From: Hemerocallis citrina
Taxonomy: Eukaryota; Streptophyta; Magnoliopsida; Asparagales; Asphodelaceae
Assembly: GCA_017893485.1 (NCBI GenBank)
Contig: CM030361.1
Span: 311,797,469-311,861,468 of the forward strand
Length of the DNA stretch: 64,000 bases
Direction of reading: 5' to 3'
Shown here: positions 11,346 through 20,416 of the stretch, one piece after another
Layout: each line of letters starts with the position of its first letter
How positions within the stretch are numbered: position 1 is the stretch's first letter
Notes under the pieces: model-generated
Database searches by the model: none
Seen by the model: the letters and a program-made list of their open reading frames with translations, nothing else
What the model was told of the DNA's origin: nothing
Position numbers and translations under genes: made by a program

Positions 11346-11510
11346 CCGGACCCCATTGCCGGCATGTAAGTATTGCTTGTAGCTCGGATTCAGATCTCCT
11401 GGTGCTGAGCTAGTTGACTTGGTGATGGAGATAGTGGTGATGGGCCTTCGCGACGTTTCGAGAGCGGCCCAAAAGTCGCTTTGGAAGTCCAAGGGACGTC
11501 CCATTTTTAC

Positions 11511-11517
11511 TATAAAT
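11511..11517 (+). promoter_or_regulatory. TATA box of the antisense gene
   Basis: TATAAAT in the context ttttactataaatcttcac, followed by a CT-rich leader (11540-11705) typical of plant 5' UTRs. No ATG occurs between the expected start of transcription (~11540) and 11708. Confidence 0.65.
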
Positions 11518-11707
11518 CTTCACCTCCCCCTTAGACCAAGTCTCACTTTTTACTTTTACTCTCTCTCCTCAGTTTTTACTTTGCTTCGAAGTTTTTAGCT
11601 CTCTGGTGGCGTTGCTAGCTGTCGCGGTAGCGTTCGTTGTCTCCGGTGAACTTTCCGACCGTACACATCACTTCAAGGTCAGTCTCTCTCTCTCTTCTCT
11701 CTTAGAA

Positions 11708-14091
11708 ATGGTTAAGATCACGGATGAGACCCCCGCCTCGGGACAAGCCGTTGGCCGAGGGGATAAAGAGAAGGGAGTAGCGGAGCCGAGCGAGCAGGAG
11801 GTCGTTCGTCCGGACAGAGAGGGCGATGTGGCCGAGCAGCCTAGGGAGGTCGAGGCGGTGTCCCGGAAGGGCAAGGCCGTGGTCACCATCGTGGAGACGC
11901 CGAAGACGGCGGGGGCGTTCGGCCGGCAGCCCATTGTTTTGTCAAGCGTGGGGGGCGTACGGGATTATACCGAGGACGTCTTGGGGAAAGTGACTCAAGG
12001 TACGGCCCCATTGGTGGAGGAGAATGAGCCAAGGGAGCTTTCCGAGGTGGACCATGCTATCTCGTCGCTCACCGAGGGTGACCTTCGGATGATCCGAGAG
12101 GGATTCCGGATCCCGCTTGAGTATGTCCTGCTCCTCCCCGGGCCGGGTTTTCGAGCCAACACGAGGTGCTCGCCGGACGTGTGCGTCTTCCCGGTCGACT
12201 CCCTTATTGCCGGACTCCGCTTTCCCCTCCATCCGTTCGTGGTTGAGGTCCTGGTCTTTTACGGTTTGAGTCCCGCTCAGCTGATGCCGAACACATGGAG
12301 GCATGTTACGGCTTTCGTCCTTCGATGCCAAGAGGTCGACGCTAAACCGAGTATGTTCCTCTTTCGAAATCTTTATCGACCTTGCCAGCCAAGGAAAGAT
12401 GAACAGAGGTTTTATCTGTCGCCCCGGCCGGGCGTGAAACTGATCGAGAATCCGGACTTGATCAAACATTGGAGGGAAAAGTACTTCCTCGTCCGATCCC
12501 TGACGCCATGGGTGATACCGGCGGTTTGGGCGACGGAGGGTCTACCCAAGCGGACCAAGAAGGAGGTGCCGCTGAGTGAGGAAGAGGCCGAGGTCCAGAA
12601 GAAGCTCCTCGCCCTGCCAACGTTGAGCTGGAAAGATATTACAGAGGAGCATCTGTTCCGTGGGGGTCTCAGTCCGATCGACCCTCGTATGCTTCTGGTA
12701 TTTATACTCATTGTTTAAAGCTCATGAAAATTTTTCTAAGTTCTTTCATTCGGCTTTTGCAGAGACGATGAAGATGGATTACAAGGCTCTGATGGCGAAG
12801 GGCCGTTCGGAGCAGGAGGCGAAGAAGAAGAGGTCGGCGGCGGGGACTCAGGAGAGCCGGCCTGCGAAGAAGCCTTCGGTCGCGAAGGCTGCCGAGCAGC
12901 CGAAGGTCATGGTCCTTGACCAGGGGGAGGTCCAGGTCCTCGACCCGCCCGCCCCGGATGCGCCGACACCGACCCCAAAGGGGGACGCTCCTGGTTCGTC
13001 GAGCGGCACGTTCGGCGTGACGGAGGTGTTGTCCCTCCAAGTTCCGCCCCTTACTGCCGAGGCGGAGAAGATCCTGACCGAGCGTCACAAACAGATCTTC
13101 GTCCCCGACTGGCAGGTGATGAAGGTCGATGGCTTCTTGGGCGATGGCAACATCTGCATGGAGGCCGTGAAGCACCTGCCGACCCCGAAGGACCGAGCGA
13201 CCCTGAAGGCCGGGCAAGCAGGGGACGCCGTGATGCAGATTGCTCGGAATACTATGTCGGTAAGTTGGCCGGGCTCTTCCTCATTGGTTTTTCTTTCCTT
13301 GAGTTTTTTCTCAAGTACTTGGGTTCGGATTTTAATCCGCTGTTCTTTTCCAGACCCTCTGCCACTTCAACTTCCTGGTCGAGGAGATGGCGAACAAGGA
13401 GCAGGAGAAGGAACGGGAGAGGGCGGAGCGCGTCAAGGCTACGCAGCGGCTTGATGCCGAGCAGCTCCTTTCGACGAGGAGGGCTGATGAGGTGAAGGGG
13501 TTGGAGGAGCAGCTGGCCAAGTCCATTCAGCTGTCGAAGGACACGGCGGCTAAACTCGAGGCCTCGGAGAAGGAGGTCGCCGAGCTGAAGGAGGCCCTGG
13601 CCAACGCTCGGTCGGAGGCGGAGAAGACTCAGAAGAGGGCCGAGAGGACCAAGGCCAAGCACCTGAAGAAGGTGAAGAAGGTGAGGAAGGCCGTGCAGGA
13701 GGAGGCTGTTCAGCACATGCTCCAGAACATGGAGGACGCTTATGGTCGAGCGCTGATCCACATAGCCGCTAGGAACCCGGGCTTCGACACCTCCTCCTAC
13801 CACTTTTACGACCCTGTGGAAGGGGAGGAGGGTCTGCTCGAGGGGATGCTCGGACCTGCGGGAGAGACGGAAGTCGTCGAGGGTCCCGGGGAGTCCGAGG
13901 CCGAGGACGAGGAGGAGGACGACTCCGAGGAGGAGAGTTGGAGCGAAGGCGGAGGCGAGGAGGTGGCGAGGACAAGACCGGGGGGTCGACGGACCCGAGC
14001 GGCAAAAAGGTCGACCCCTGACTCGGTTGTCTTTTTTTTTTGTAAGCCTAACTGTGGACTGGCCACCGCTAGTGTAAAACTTTCACCTTGA
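11708..14091 (+). CDS. Antisense Transposase_28-like coiled-coil protein (three exons)
   Basis: Three exons are inferred: 11708-12686, 12763-13259 and 13354-14091. Introns of 76 and 94 bp have GT...AG ends (donors ctc/gtatgc and tcg/gtaagt; acceptors tttgcag and tttccag), and joining them keeps one frame of about 737 residues. The start is the first ATG after the TATA box. Residues ~133-222 (FRIPLEYVLLLP, AGLRFPLHPFV, QLMPNTWR) fit the plant family Pfam Transposase_28, called a putative gypsy-type transposon domain, whose function is unknown. Exon 2 has a KKKRS-type basic stretch. Exon 3 encodes a long Glu/Lys-rich coiled coil, then AYGRALIHIAARNPGFDTSSYHFYDP and an acidic tail. It runs opposite to the retrotransposon. 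Plus-strand genes inside Tat-lineage elements are known, for example in maize Grande. The final ~25 residues around a T-run are doubtful. Confidence 0.7.
12687..12762 (+). other. Intron 1 of the antisense gene
   Basis: 76 bp, gtatgc...ttttgcag, T-rich, with a plausible branch site ctcatga (12721-12727). It splits a codon after its first base, and the upstream frame would otherwise stop at 12718. Confidence 0.65.
13260..13353 (+). other. Intron 2 of the antisense gene
   Basis: 94 bp, gtaagt...cttttccag, phase 0. It joins the central exon to the coiled-coil exon. The same donor could also serve the acceptors at 14211 and 15228, since all three exons open in phase 0. Confidence 0.65.
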
Positions 14092-14211
14092 TTTTGAAAT
14101 GAAAATATTTTGTTTGGCCAAAATTTGCCCAAGTGTTGAACTTCGGATTTGTGTGTGACTAGCCGTAGATGTTTCCGAGTGTTGGGTATCGGATTTATCT
14201 CTGCTTTTCAG
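14092..14211 (+). other. 3' block / possible intron before alternative exon 4
   Basis: This follows the exon 3 stop. It contains aagtgttgaacttcgg, related to blocks at ~15171 and ~16490, and ends in tctctgcttttcag, a good 3' splice site. It resembles 15060-15228, so it is either a 3' UTR or an intron. Confidence 0.45.
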
Positions 14212-14886
14212 GTGAAGTTCGGTCCGGTCACTGAGCCCGTCTACCTTCGGAGGGAGTTGGCCAAAATGAAGCGTGAGCTCAAGGACAGCCGACAGAGGCG
14301 GTTTCTCCTGCTCGGCCAGGCAGAGGAGGTGAAGGCAGTTCTACGGAGGCACTGCCGCGAGCTGTATCAACTGCGGAAGCACCACCAAGCTCCTTGTCCC
14401 GAAGGGGAAGTCGAGCGGCTCCGCGGGGAGCTTACTGCCGTCGAGCAGAGGAATGACGATCTTTTGGCAGAGGTCCAACACCTGGAGTTAGCGGAGAGGG
14501 AACGCTCGGCGGAGGCAGAGAAGCTGGCATCCGAGCTGGAGAAGGCATCGGCCGAGCACAAGAGGTTATTGGCCGACGTCGACAGGCTCAGAAGGATCAC
14601 GATAGATAGGGGAATCGAGGTCGCCCACTTCTGCCGGCTCGCCGCCGATGGTACTAATGCCTCCGGCTCGTCAAGGCCCTCTCGTCCGAAGAAATCGGCG
14701 AAGGACGACGTTCTGAGAGACAGGATTATCGAACTGGAGGAGGAGATCGCGTCGCTCAAGCCTGTGCCGGAGAGGGCTAACGTTCGCAGCACTTCGTGCA
14801 CCCGCGAAGAAAGTGAGAGGGGGATTACGTTTTATGAGCTTGTGACACGCTTGCCCATGACCAGGCGGAGTCCGGCTGACGCGTAG
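14212..14886 (+). CDS. Candidate alternative last exon (coiled coil)
   Basis: This open stretch begins directly after a strong acceptor (ctgcttttcag, AG at 14210-14211), has no needed ATG and runs 224 codons to a TAG. The product is Leu/Glu/Arg-rich with heptad-like coiled coils (RRELAKMKRELKDSRQRR, then VERLRGELTAVEQRNDDLL). A Ser/Pro/Lys linker follows, then another short coiled coil (IIELEEEIASL). It enters in phase 0, so it could be joined to the donor at 13259 in place of exon 3, or be part of a separate gene. It shares the coiled-coil style and the downstream non-coding block with exons 3 and 5, which suggests duplication of the 3' end. The function is unknown. Confidence 0.5.
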   Translation: MKFGPVTEPVYLRRELAKMKRELKDSRQRRFLLLGQAEEVKAVLRRHCRELYQLRKHHQAPCPEGEVERLRGELTAVEQRNDDLLAEVQHLELAERERSAEAEKLASELEKASAEHKRLLADVDRLRRITIDRGIEVAHFCRLAADGTNASGSSRPSRPKKSAKDDVLRDRIIELEEEIASLKPVPERANVRSTSCTREESERGITFYELVTRLPMTRRSPADA

Positions 14887-15228
14887 AGCAGCGCGGCTGT
14901 CTCGTCGAGCGGGGCCTCGGCAGGCACCGTGGTTAGAGTCAGCAGCGAAGGGGGGTCGCGCTTCGTTGGTTTAGGATCGAGTTCGGAGGGTAGACCTCGT
15001 CGTTCTCGCGTTTCCCTAAACCGAAGCATTCCCCTTCCGAGGAGACCTTGACCTTGTCGTTTTTCACTTTCGTTGGTTGTTGTAAAACTTAATTGTAGGG
15101 TCGGTTCGGCCGTCTGTAACACTACTACATCTGAATGTGAATCTTGAAAGTTTCCTTAGAAAATTTTTCCAAGTGTTGGACTTCGGCGGTGTATTGAAAT
15201 TGCGTTGTTCGTTTTCTCTTCTTTTCAG
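14887..15228 (+). other. 3' block between exons 4 and 5
   Basis: The segment from ~15080 (gttgtaaaacttaattgtag) to caagtgttggacttcgg (~15171) resembles the tail after exon 3. It ends with the polypyrimidine-rich acceptor ttttctcttcttttcag (AG 15227-15228). I see no other gene. Confidence 0.45.
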
Positions 15229-15660
15229 CTGGTGGTGACGGTCCATGGCTCGGATTCCGACCGTTCGGAGGATGACTCCGGATCCGAGGCCACTTCTGGG
15301 ACGGCGGTTCTGAGCCCTAGGAGCGTCGAGTTTGAGTTGCGCCGGGCTGAGAGCGAGAGGGCCCACCTTACGTCCGTCCTCGGCCATCGGGAAGCCGAGA
15401 TCCAACGCCTGGAGAAGAGGATCGCCGAGCTGAGCCCCGCAGGAGGGGATGAGGACTCGGGAAACGCTTTCAGCAATGCTCTTCGGGTCAAATGTATTCG
15501 GCACAACCAGTCGAAGATCATAGCTGAGCGGGACGACTTGCTCTCGGAGATTCGGCACCTGCGGACTGTGGTAGCGAGGCTCCGGGGTGATGCAGAGGAG
15601 CGATCAGCGGAAGAGGACGAACAGTCAGCCGAACAGTCCAGTGAAGATATTTCCGTTTGA
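15229..15660 (+). CDS. Candidate last exon 5 (acidic coiled coil)
   Basis: The reading frame is open for 143 codons from the acceptor at 15228 to a TGA at 15658-15660, again entered in phase 0. The start is Ser/Asp-rich (GSDSDRSEDDSGSEATSG). Coiled-coil segments follow (VEFELRRAESERAHLTSVL; EIQRLEKRIAEL; IIAERDDLLSEIRHLRTVV) and the tail is acidic (EEDEQSAEQSSED). A polyadenylation signal lies 93 bp downstream, so this is the best candidate for the true end of the transcription unit. It may be an alternative last exon, or a final exon reached from exon 4 by a donor I cannot place. Confidence 0.5.
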   Translation: MVVTVHGSDSDRSEDDSGSEATSGTAVLSPRSVEFELRRAESERAHLTSVLGHREAEIQRLEKRIAELSPAGGDEDSGNAFSNALRVKCIRHNQSKIIAERDDLLSEIRHLRTVVARLRGDAEERSAEEDEQSAEQSSEDISV

Positions 15661-15752
15661 ACGCTAAGTGTTGTAGGTCGGCATTGTACTTTGTTTGCAA
15701 ACACTTTGTAACTGTGGGACAGACGTGCTTTGTATTACAACCTCCCCGTTTT

Positions 15753-15758
15753 AATAAA
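15753..15758 (+). terminator. Polyadenylation signal of the antisense unit
   Basis: AATAAA in ttttaataaaatatc, after a TGT-rich 3' UTR (15661-15752). It is the only canonical signal I noticed after the three candidate last exons. Confidence 0.55.
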
Positions 15759-15984
15759 ATATCTTTCATTGTTCCGCATATTTGTCTTGCTTGTAATTGG
15801 GTTGGCCGTGCCGAGGAACTTGGGCCGGACGTTGCAGTTTTGTCGGCGAGAGTGTTGAACCGAACGGGTTCCTGCGCGTGCCTTGTTTTGTCATTTAGCG
15901 ACCTTGACGAGGCACGGGGCGAACTCCTATGCGGTTCTGTCCCGTTGAGCCGTTGACTGGACCGTTGACTGTAAGCACGGATCT
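15759..15984. other. Spacer downstream of the antisense unit
   Basis: This GC-rich stretch leads into the 223-bp module. No supported gene or site. Confidence 0.4.
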
Positions 15985-16370
15985 CGAGGTGGCGCAGTTC
16001 CCAAGGAAACGCTATCTTGTAGTTTAGCACAGGTGGCGAGATCTGAGCCGTCTGATCGAGATCATGCACGAAAGTGGAGGAGGAAATGAGTTTTCTCTGT
16101 TTACGAGCTCGGAAAGGCACTTGCTCGGCTGCCGACTGAGGACAGGGGGTCTCGGTGTACCGAGTGACGTGGCGCAATCTGAGCCGTCGGATGACGACGC
16201 GCATCTCGAGACGGGCACATTTCCCTAGAAAACATTATCTTGTCGTCTAGTGTCCTCGGCGAGATCTGGACCGTCTGATTGAGATCAGGCGCGATTCTTG
16301 AGGAGAAAGTGAGTTTTCTCCGTTTACAGGGTCGGAATGGCACTTGCTCGGATTCCGACCGAGGAGTGGT
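15985..16370. repeat. Two tandem copies of the 223-bp module
   Basis: Anchored at 16092 and 16315 (spacing 223). They match the 9185-10015 family, so copies of this module lie on both sides of the antisense gene. Confidence 0.75.
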
Positions 16371-16530
16371 CAACCCGTCTTGTCCTTTCTCGTTTCCGTG
16401 AAGTGGGGGAAGGCTCGGACTAGAAGTAAGCCGAGCGCTCGCTACGACGTAGGAGCTTTCCGGAACGCGATCTTTAGGGCAGGATTTTAACCAAGTATTT
16501 GACTTCGGGATTGTCGCGGAGTTCGACGGC

Positions 16531-17290
16531 TGTGGGAGCAATTCCGAACGGTGATCTACCCCTGGCTCGTCCGGGGACGAGCCGAGGAGGTAAAGTCGAA
16601 CCGAGTGTTGGACTTCGAGCCATCGGTGTTGGTTCAACGGCTGTGGGAGCAATTCCGAACGGTGATCTACCCCTTGCTCGTCCGGGGACGAACCGAGGAG
16701 GTAAAGTCGAACCGAGTGTTGGACTCCGAGCCATCGGTGTTAGTTCAACAGTTGTGGGAGCAATTCCGAACGGTGATCTACCCCTGGCTCGTCCGGGGAC
16801 GAACCGAGGAGGTAAAGTCGAATCGAGTGTTGGACTCCGAGCCATCGGTGTTAGTTCAACAGTTGTGGGAGCAATTCCGAACGGTGATCTGCCCCTGGCT
16901 CGTCCGGGGGCGAGCCGAGGAGGCAAAGTCGAACCGAGTGTTGGACTCCGAACCATTGGTGTTAGTTCAACGGTTGTGGGAGCAGTTCCGAACGGTGATC
17001 TGCCCCTGGCTCGTCCGGGGACGAGCCGAGGAGGCAAAGTCGAACCGAGTGTTGGACTCCGAACCATTGGTGTTAGTTCAACGGTTGTGGGAGCAGTTCC
17101 GAACGGTGATCTGCCCCTGGCTCGTCCGGGGACGAGCCGAGGAGGCAAAGGCGAACCGAGTGTTGGACTCCGAACCATTGGTGTTAGTTCAACGGTTGTG
17201 GGAGCAGTTCCGAACGACGTTCTACCCCTGGCTCGTCCGGGGACGAACCGAGGTGGTGAGGTCGAGCCGAACGTGGACTCCGAACCATTG
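16531..17290. repeat. 111-bp minisatellite, seven copies
   Basis: The motif tgtgggagca/gttccgaa starts at 16531, 16642, 16753, 16864, 16975, 17086 and 17197, exactly 111 bp apart, with few differences. Each copy holds ctcgtccggggacgag or a variant, a 16-bp palindrome. Because 111 is a multiple of three, several frames on both strands stay open for 230-270 codons. I treat these as artefacts. Tandem repeats in the 3' untranslated region are a known trait of Tat-lineage elements. Confidence 0.92.
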
Positions 17291-17367
17291 GTTCAAATCA
17301 CAATTTAGAAATCACACGATAAGAGCAGAGAGAAGTATATAAATTCATAAGTACGAAGAGAGCTTTC

Positions 17368-17373
17368 TTTATT
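17368..17373 (-). terminator. Possible internal polyadenylation signal after pol
   Basis: Minus-strand AATAAA (plus tttatt) lies about 90 bp beyond the pol stop. It could end sense transcripts before they enter the antisense gene. Confidence 0.35.
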
Positions 17374-17461
17374 GATAATGAACGGCGAACCGTTTTACAT
17401 AGTACAGTTCATGAAGATAGATTACAACTTGGAGGAGGAATGGGTCGACACCCCCGGTTAC

Positions 17462-17737
17462 TCAGAGAGACGCCGGGGCGCTCTCCTGGTATTTAAGGAG
17501 GTGGTCGGCATTCCAGGTCCTCGGAATTTCTCTGCCCTCCAGGTCTTCGAGGCGATATGTTCCGGGCCGAACTACCTTTGTGATCCGGTATGGCCCCTCC
17601 CAGTTCGGAGCCAGCTTGCTCTTCTGGCTGGGGAAGGATACGGCTAGCTTTCTCAAGACCAAATCTCCTTGCTCAAGGTTGGCGGGTCGGACCTTCTTGT
17701 TGTAGGCTAGTTCAACTCTTCTTCGGTAACTCTGTTG
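17462..17737 (-). pseudogene. pol: C-terminal tail of Tat integrase, cut off by a nonsense codon
   Basis: This is in the same frame as the main pol frame but downstream of a TGA at 17740-17738. It encodes the expected integrase C-terminal segment (KLAPNWEGPYRITKVVRPGTYRLEDLEG, read in two parts), which aligns with GPY/F-like tails, and ends at a natural stop. The nonsense codon fits a single C-to-T change in a CGA arginine codon. Confidence 0.8.
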
Positions 17738-20416
17738 TCAAATCGATGCCCTCTCCCTCAGTTCATCTATCAGGTCCAAGTTTCCTCTGAGTTCCCTGGC
17801 ATTCTGTGCTTCGTCATAGGCTCTGAGCCGAGGGGAAGGTATTCCGACCTCGAGGGGTATCACGGCCTCGGACCCGTAGGTGAGGTTGAAAGGGGACTCG
17901 CCTGTGGGGGTCCGCTTGCTCGTGCGGTAGTTCCATAGGACGTTGGGGAGTTGGTCGACCCATAAACCCCTGGAACTTTTGTCGAGCCTTTTCTTGATGC
18001 CTGCGAGGATCTGCCGATTAGCATTTTCCGCCTGTCCGTTCGACTGAGGGTGGGAGACGGACGAGAAGCACTGCTGAATGGCAAGGTCGCCGCACAGAGC
18101 TCGGAATGCCGAGCCGGTGAACTGAGTCCCGTTGTCCGTCACAAGGACTCGGGGGACGCCGAACCTACATATGATGCTCTTCCAGAAGAACTGTACCACC
18201 TTGTTCTCGGTTATAGTGGCGAGGGGCTCGGCCTCGACCCACTTCGAGAAGTAGTCAATGGCCACAACCAAGAACCTGAACTGGCCCGGAGCCGGAGGGA
18301 AGGGCCCTAGTAAGTCCATGCCCCACATTGCAAAGGGGATGGGACTTGATAGGGAGGCGAGGTTGGCCTGAGGCAGGCGTCGGATGCTAGAGTGCCTCTG
18401 ACAGGAGCTGCATTGCCGAACGTGGCGCTCGGCGTCTTGAAGGAGGGTCGGCCAGAAGTACCCATAATTCAAAGCTTTTCGGGCCAAGGACCTAAATCCT
18501 GAGTGTGCCCCTCCGATGCCTTCGTGGAGCTCTTGTAAGGCGTATTCGGCCTGATCCGGAGAGAGGCACCTTAGGTACGGTCGGCCGTCTATTTGAGAGA
18601 AAGAGCGTTTGTACAGGACGCCCTCGATCAAGACATAGCGCTCGGCCCGAGTCCTGACTCGGCGTGCTTCCTTGGGATCCGAGGGCAGAACTCCGTCCCT
18701 TAAGAATTCGACCAGTGGCTTCATCCAATTGTCCTGCAGCGTGACCGGCAAGGACTCCGCCGAGGCAAGTGTCTCGTCTTCGATGCTCGGCTTAGAGAGG
18801 ACTTCAATCAGTACGGTCTGTTCGAGACCTTGTAGGGAGGATGAGGCCAACTTGGAGAGGGCATCGGCCTGGGAATTTTCCTCCCGAGGGACTCGTTGAA
18901 TGAGCGCCTCTTCGAACCGGCCCATGAGGTCACGGACCTTGGCGAGGTACTTCGCCATTCGCTCGTCTCTGGCTTCATATTCACCCAAGACCTGGTTCAC
19001 AACTAGTTGGGAATCACTGTGAATCCGGAGGCACCGAGCTCCAGCGCTTCGGGCGAGTCCGAGCCCGGCGATGAGTGCCTCGTACTCCGCCTCGTTGTTC
19101 GAGGCTTTGAAGCTCATGCGGATCGCGTACTGGAGGACGAAGTTGTCAGGGCCGTTCAGAATGATGCCAGCGCCGCTTCCTTCGTTACACGAGGATCCGT
19201 CCACGAAGACTGTCCAGATGGGAGGTCCCTTCGGGACGTGGCCGACCTCAGGGATAGTGGACTCTACGATGAAGTCGGCGAGAGCTTGCGCCTTAATTGC
19301 TGTCCGAGGTTGGTAAGAGATGTCATGCTGGCTCAGTTCTATGGACCACTTCATCAGGCGGCCCGAGGTCTCCGGCTTATAGAGAATCTGCTTTAGGGGT
19401 TGGTCGGTCAGGACAACGACCGAATGAGATTGAAAGTACGGCCGAAGCTTTCTCGCCGCCATGACTAGGGCGTAGGCTATCTTTTCTATCCTCGGATAGC
19501 GGAGCTCGGCGTCCCGAAGCACCTTGCTCACGTAGTAGATCGGCCTTTGTGTTCGGTCCTCCTCCCTTACTAAAACCGCGCTCAAGGTCTGCTCGGAAGC
19601 AGCCAAGTAGACAAAGAGAGTCTCGCCCGGGACCGGTTTGCTGAGCAGAGGGGGGTTTACCAAGTAGGCCTTCAGCTGGTCGAATGATTCCTGCTGAGGC
19701 TGACCCCATTCGAAGCCCTTAGTCCCCCTGAGTGCCTTGAAGAAGGGGAGGCACTTCTCCCCCGACTTAGAGAGGAAGCGATCGATAGCAGCGAGCCGAC
19801 CAGTGAGCTTCTGCACCTCTTTGATGTTCCGAGGCGGGGCCATGTCCAATATGGCCTTAATCTTCTCGGGATTAGCTTCGATCCCTCGTTGGCTCACCAT
19901 GAAGCCGAGGAATTTTCCCGAGGAGACCCCGAACGCACACTTGTTCGGGTTCAGTCGCATGTTGTGCTTCCTCCACACGCCGAATGCCTCTTGGAGGTCG
20001 ACTACATGATCGGTGCCGTGGATGCTCTTGATGAGCATGTCATCAACGTACACCTCCATGTTTCGGCCGATCTGGCTTTGGAAGACTTTGTTGACGAGGC
20101 GCTGGTAGGTGGCGCCTGCGTTCTTCAAGCCGAACGGCATTACCCGGTAGCAGTAGAGGCCTTGGTCGGTGACGAAGGAGGTCTTCGGAATGTCCGGAGG
20201 GAACATTCGAATTTGATTGTACCCTGAGAAAGCATCCATGAAGCTGAGGAGCTCATGGCCCGAGGTGGCGTCGATAAGGGTGTCGATGTTCGGGAGCGGA
20301 AAGGGATCCTTCGGACACGCCTTGTTTAGGTCGGTGAAGTCAATGCATATCCTCCACGAGCCATTGGACTTCTTGACCATTACAACATTCGACAGCCACT
20401 CGGGGTAATTTACCTC
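17738..20416 (-). CDS. pol: Tat pol: RT, RNase H, archaeal-type RNase H, integrase
   Basis: This continues the gag-protease frame after an in-frame TAG (20419-20417). From the first internal Met (20380), the RT has FMDAFSGY near residue 49 and the YVDD catalytic motif at 111-114. The first RNase H (~250-335) reads YLAAS where an active enzyme has a catalytic Asp, so it is probably inactive. The second RNase H (~388-512) keeps FVDGSS, the NNEAEYEAL glutamates, HSDSQLV and SQADALSKLA. Integrase has the H619/H626/C657/C660 zinc site and a D689, D749, E785 triad with 35 residues between the last two. This dual RNase H is the hallmark of the Tat lineage. A TGA ends the frame before the integrase tail, so the copy is non-autonomous as it stands. 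Confidence 0.93.
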   Translation of the reverse strand, partial: EVNYPEWLSNVVMVKKSNGSWRICIDFTDLNKACPKDPFPLPNIDTLIDATSGHELLSFMDAFSGYNQIRMFPPDIPKTSFVTDQGLYCYRVMPFGLKNAGATYQRLVNKVFQSQIGRNMEVYVDDMLIKSIHGTDHVVDLQEAFGVWRKHNMRLNPNKCAFGVSSGKFLGFMVSQRGIEANPEKIKAILDMAPPRNIKEVQKLTGRLAAIDRFLSKSGEKCLPFFKALRGTKGFEWGQPQQESFDQLKAYLVNPPLLSKPVPGETLFVYLAASEQTLSAVLVREEDRTQRPIYYVSKVLRDAELRYPRIEKIAYALVMAARKLRPYFQSHSVVVLTDQPLKQILYKPETSGRLMKWSIELSQHDISYQPRTAIKAQALADFIVESTIPEVGHVPKGPPIWTVFVDGSSCNEGSGAGIILNGPDNFVLQYAIRMSFKASNNEAEYEALIAGLGLARSAGARCLRIHSDSQLVVNQVLGEYEARDERMAKYLAKVRDLMGRFEEALIQRVPREENSQADALSKLASSSLQGLEQTVLIEVLSKPSIEDETLASAESLPVTLQDNWMKPLVEFLRDGVLPSDPKEARRVRTRAERYVLIEGVLYKRSFSQIDGRPYLRCLSPDQAEYALQELHEGIGGAHSGFRSLARKALNYGYFWPTLLQDAERHVRQCSSCQRHSSIRRLPQANLASLSSPIPFAMWGMDLLGPFPPAPGQFRFLVVAIDYFSKWVEAEPLATITENKVVQFFWKSIICRFGVPRVLVTDNGTQFTGSAFRALCGDLAIQQCFSSVSHPQSNGQAENANRQILAGIKKRLDKSSRGLWVDQLPNVLWNYRTSKRTPTGESPFNLTYGSEAVIPLEVGIPSPRLRAYDEAQNARELRGNLDLIDELRERASI

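Noticed and set aside
11678..11705. Possible micro-intron just before the antisense ATG (gtcagt ... cttag)
   Set aside because: Only 28 bp, far below workable plant intron size. Simply a CT-rich leader.
16474..17342. Long open frames on both strands over the 111-bp array (230-270 codons)
   Set aside because: A repeat unit divisible by three keeps any stop-free frame open. Three overlapping frames at once argue against coding.
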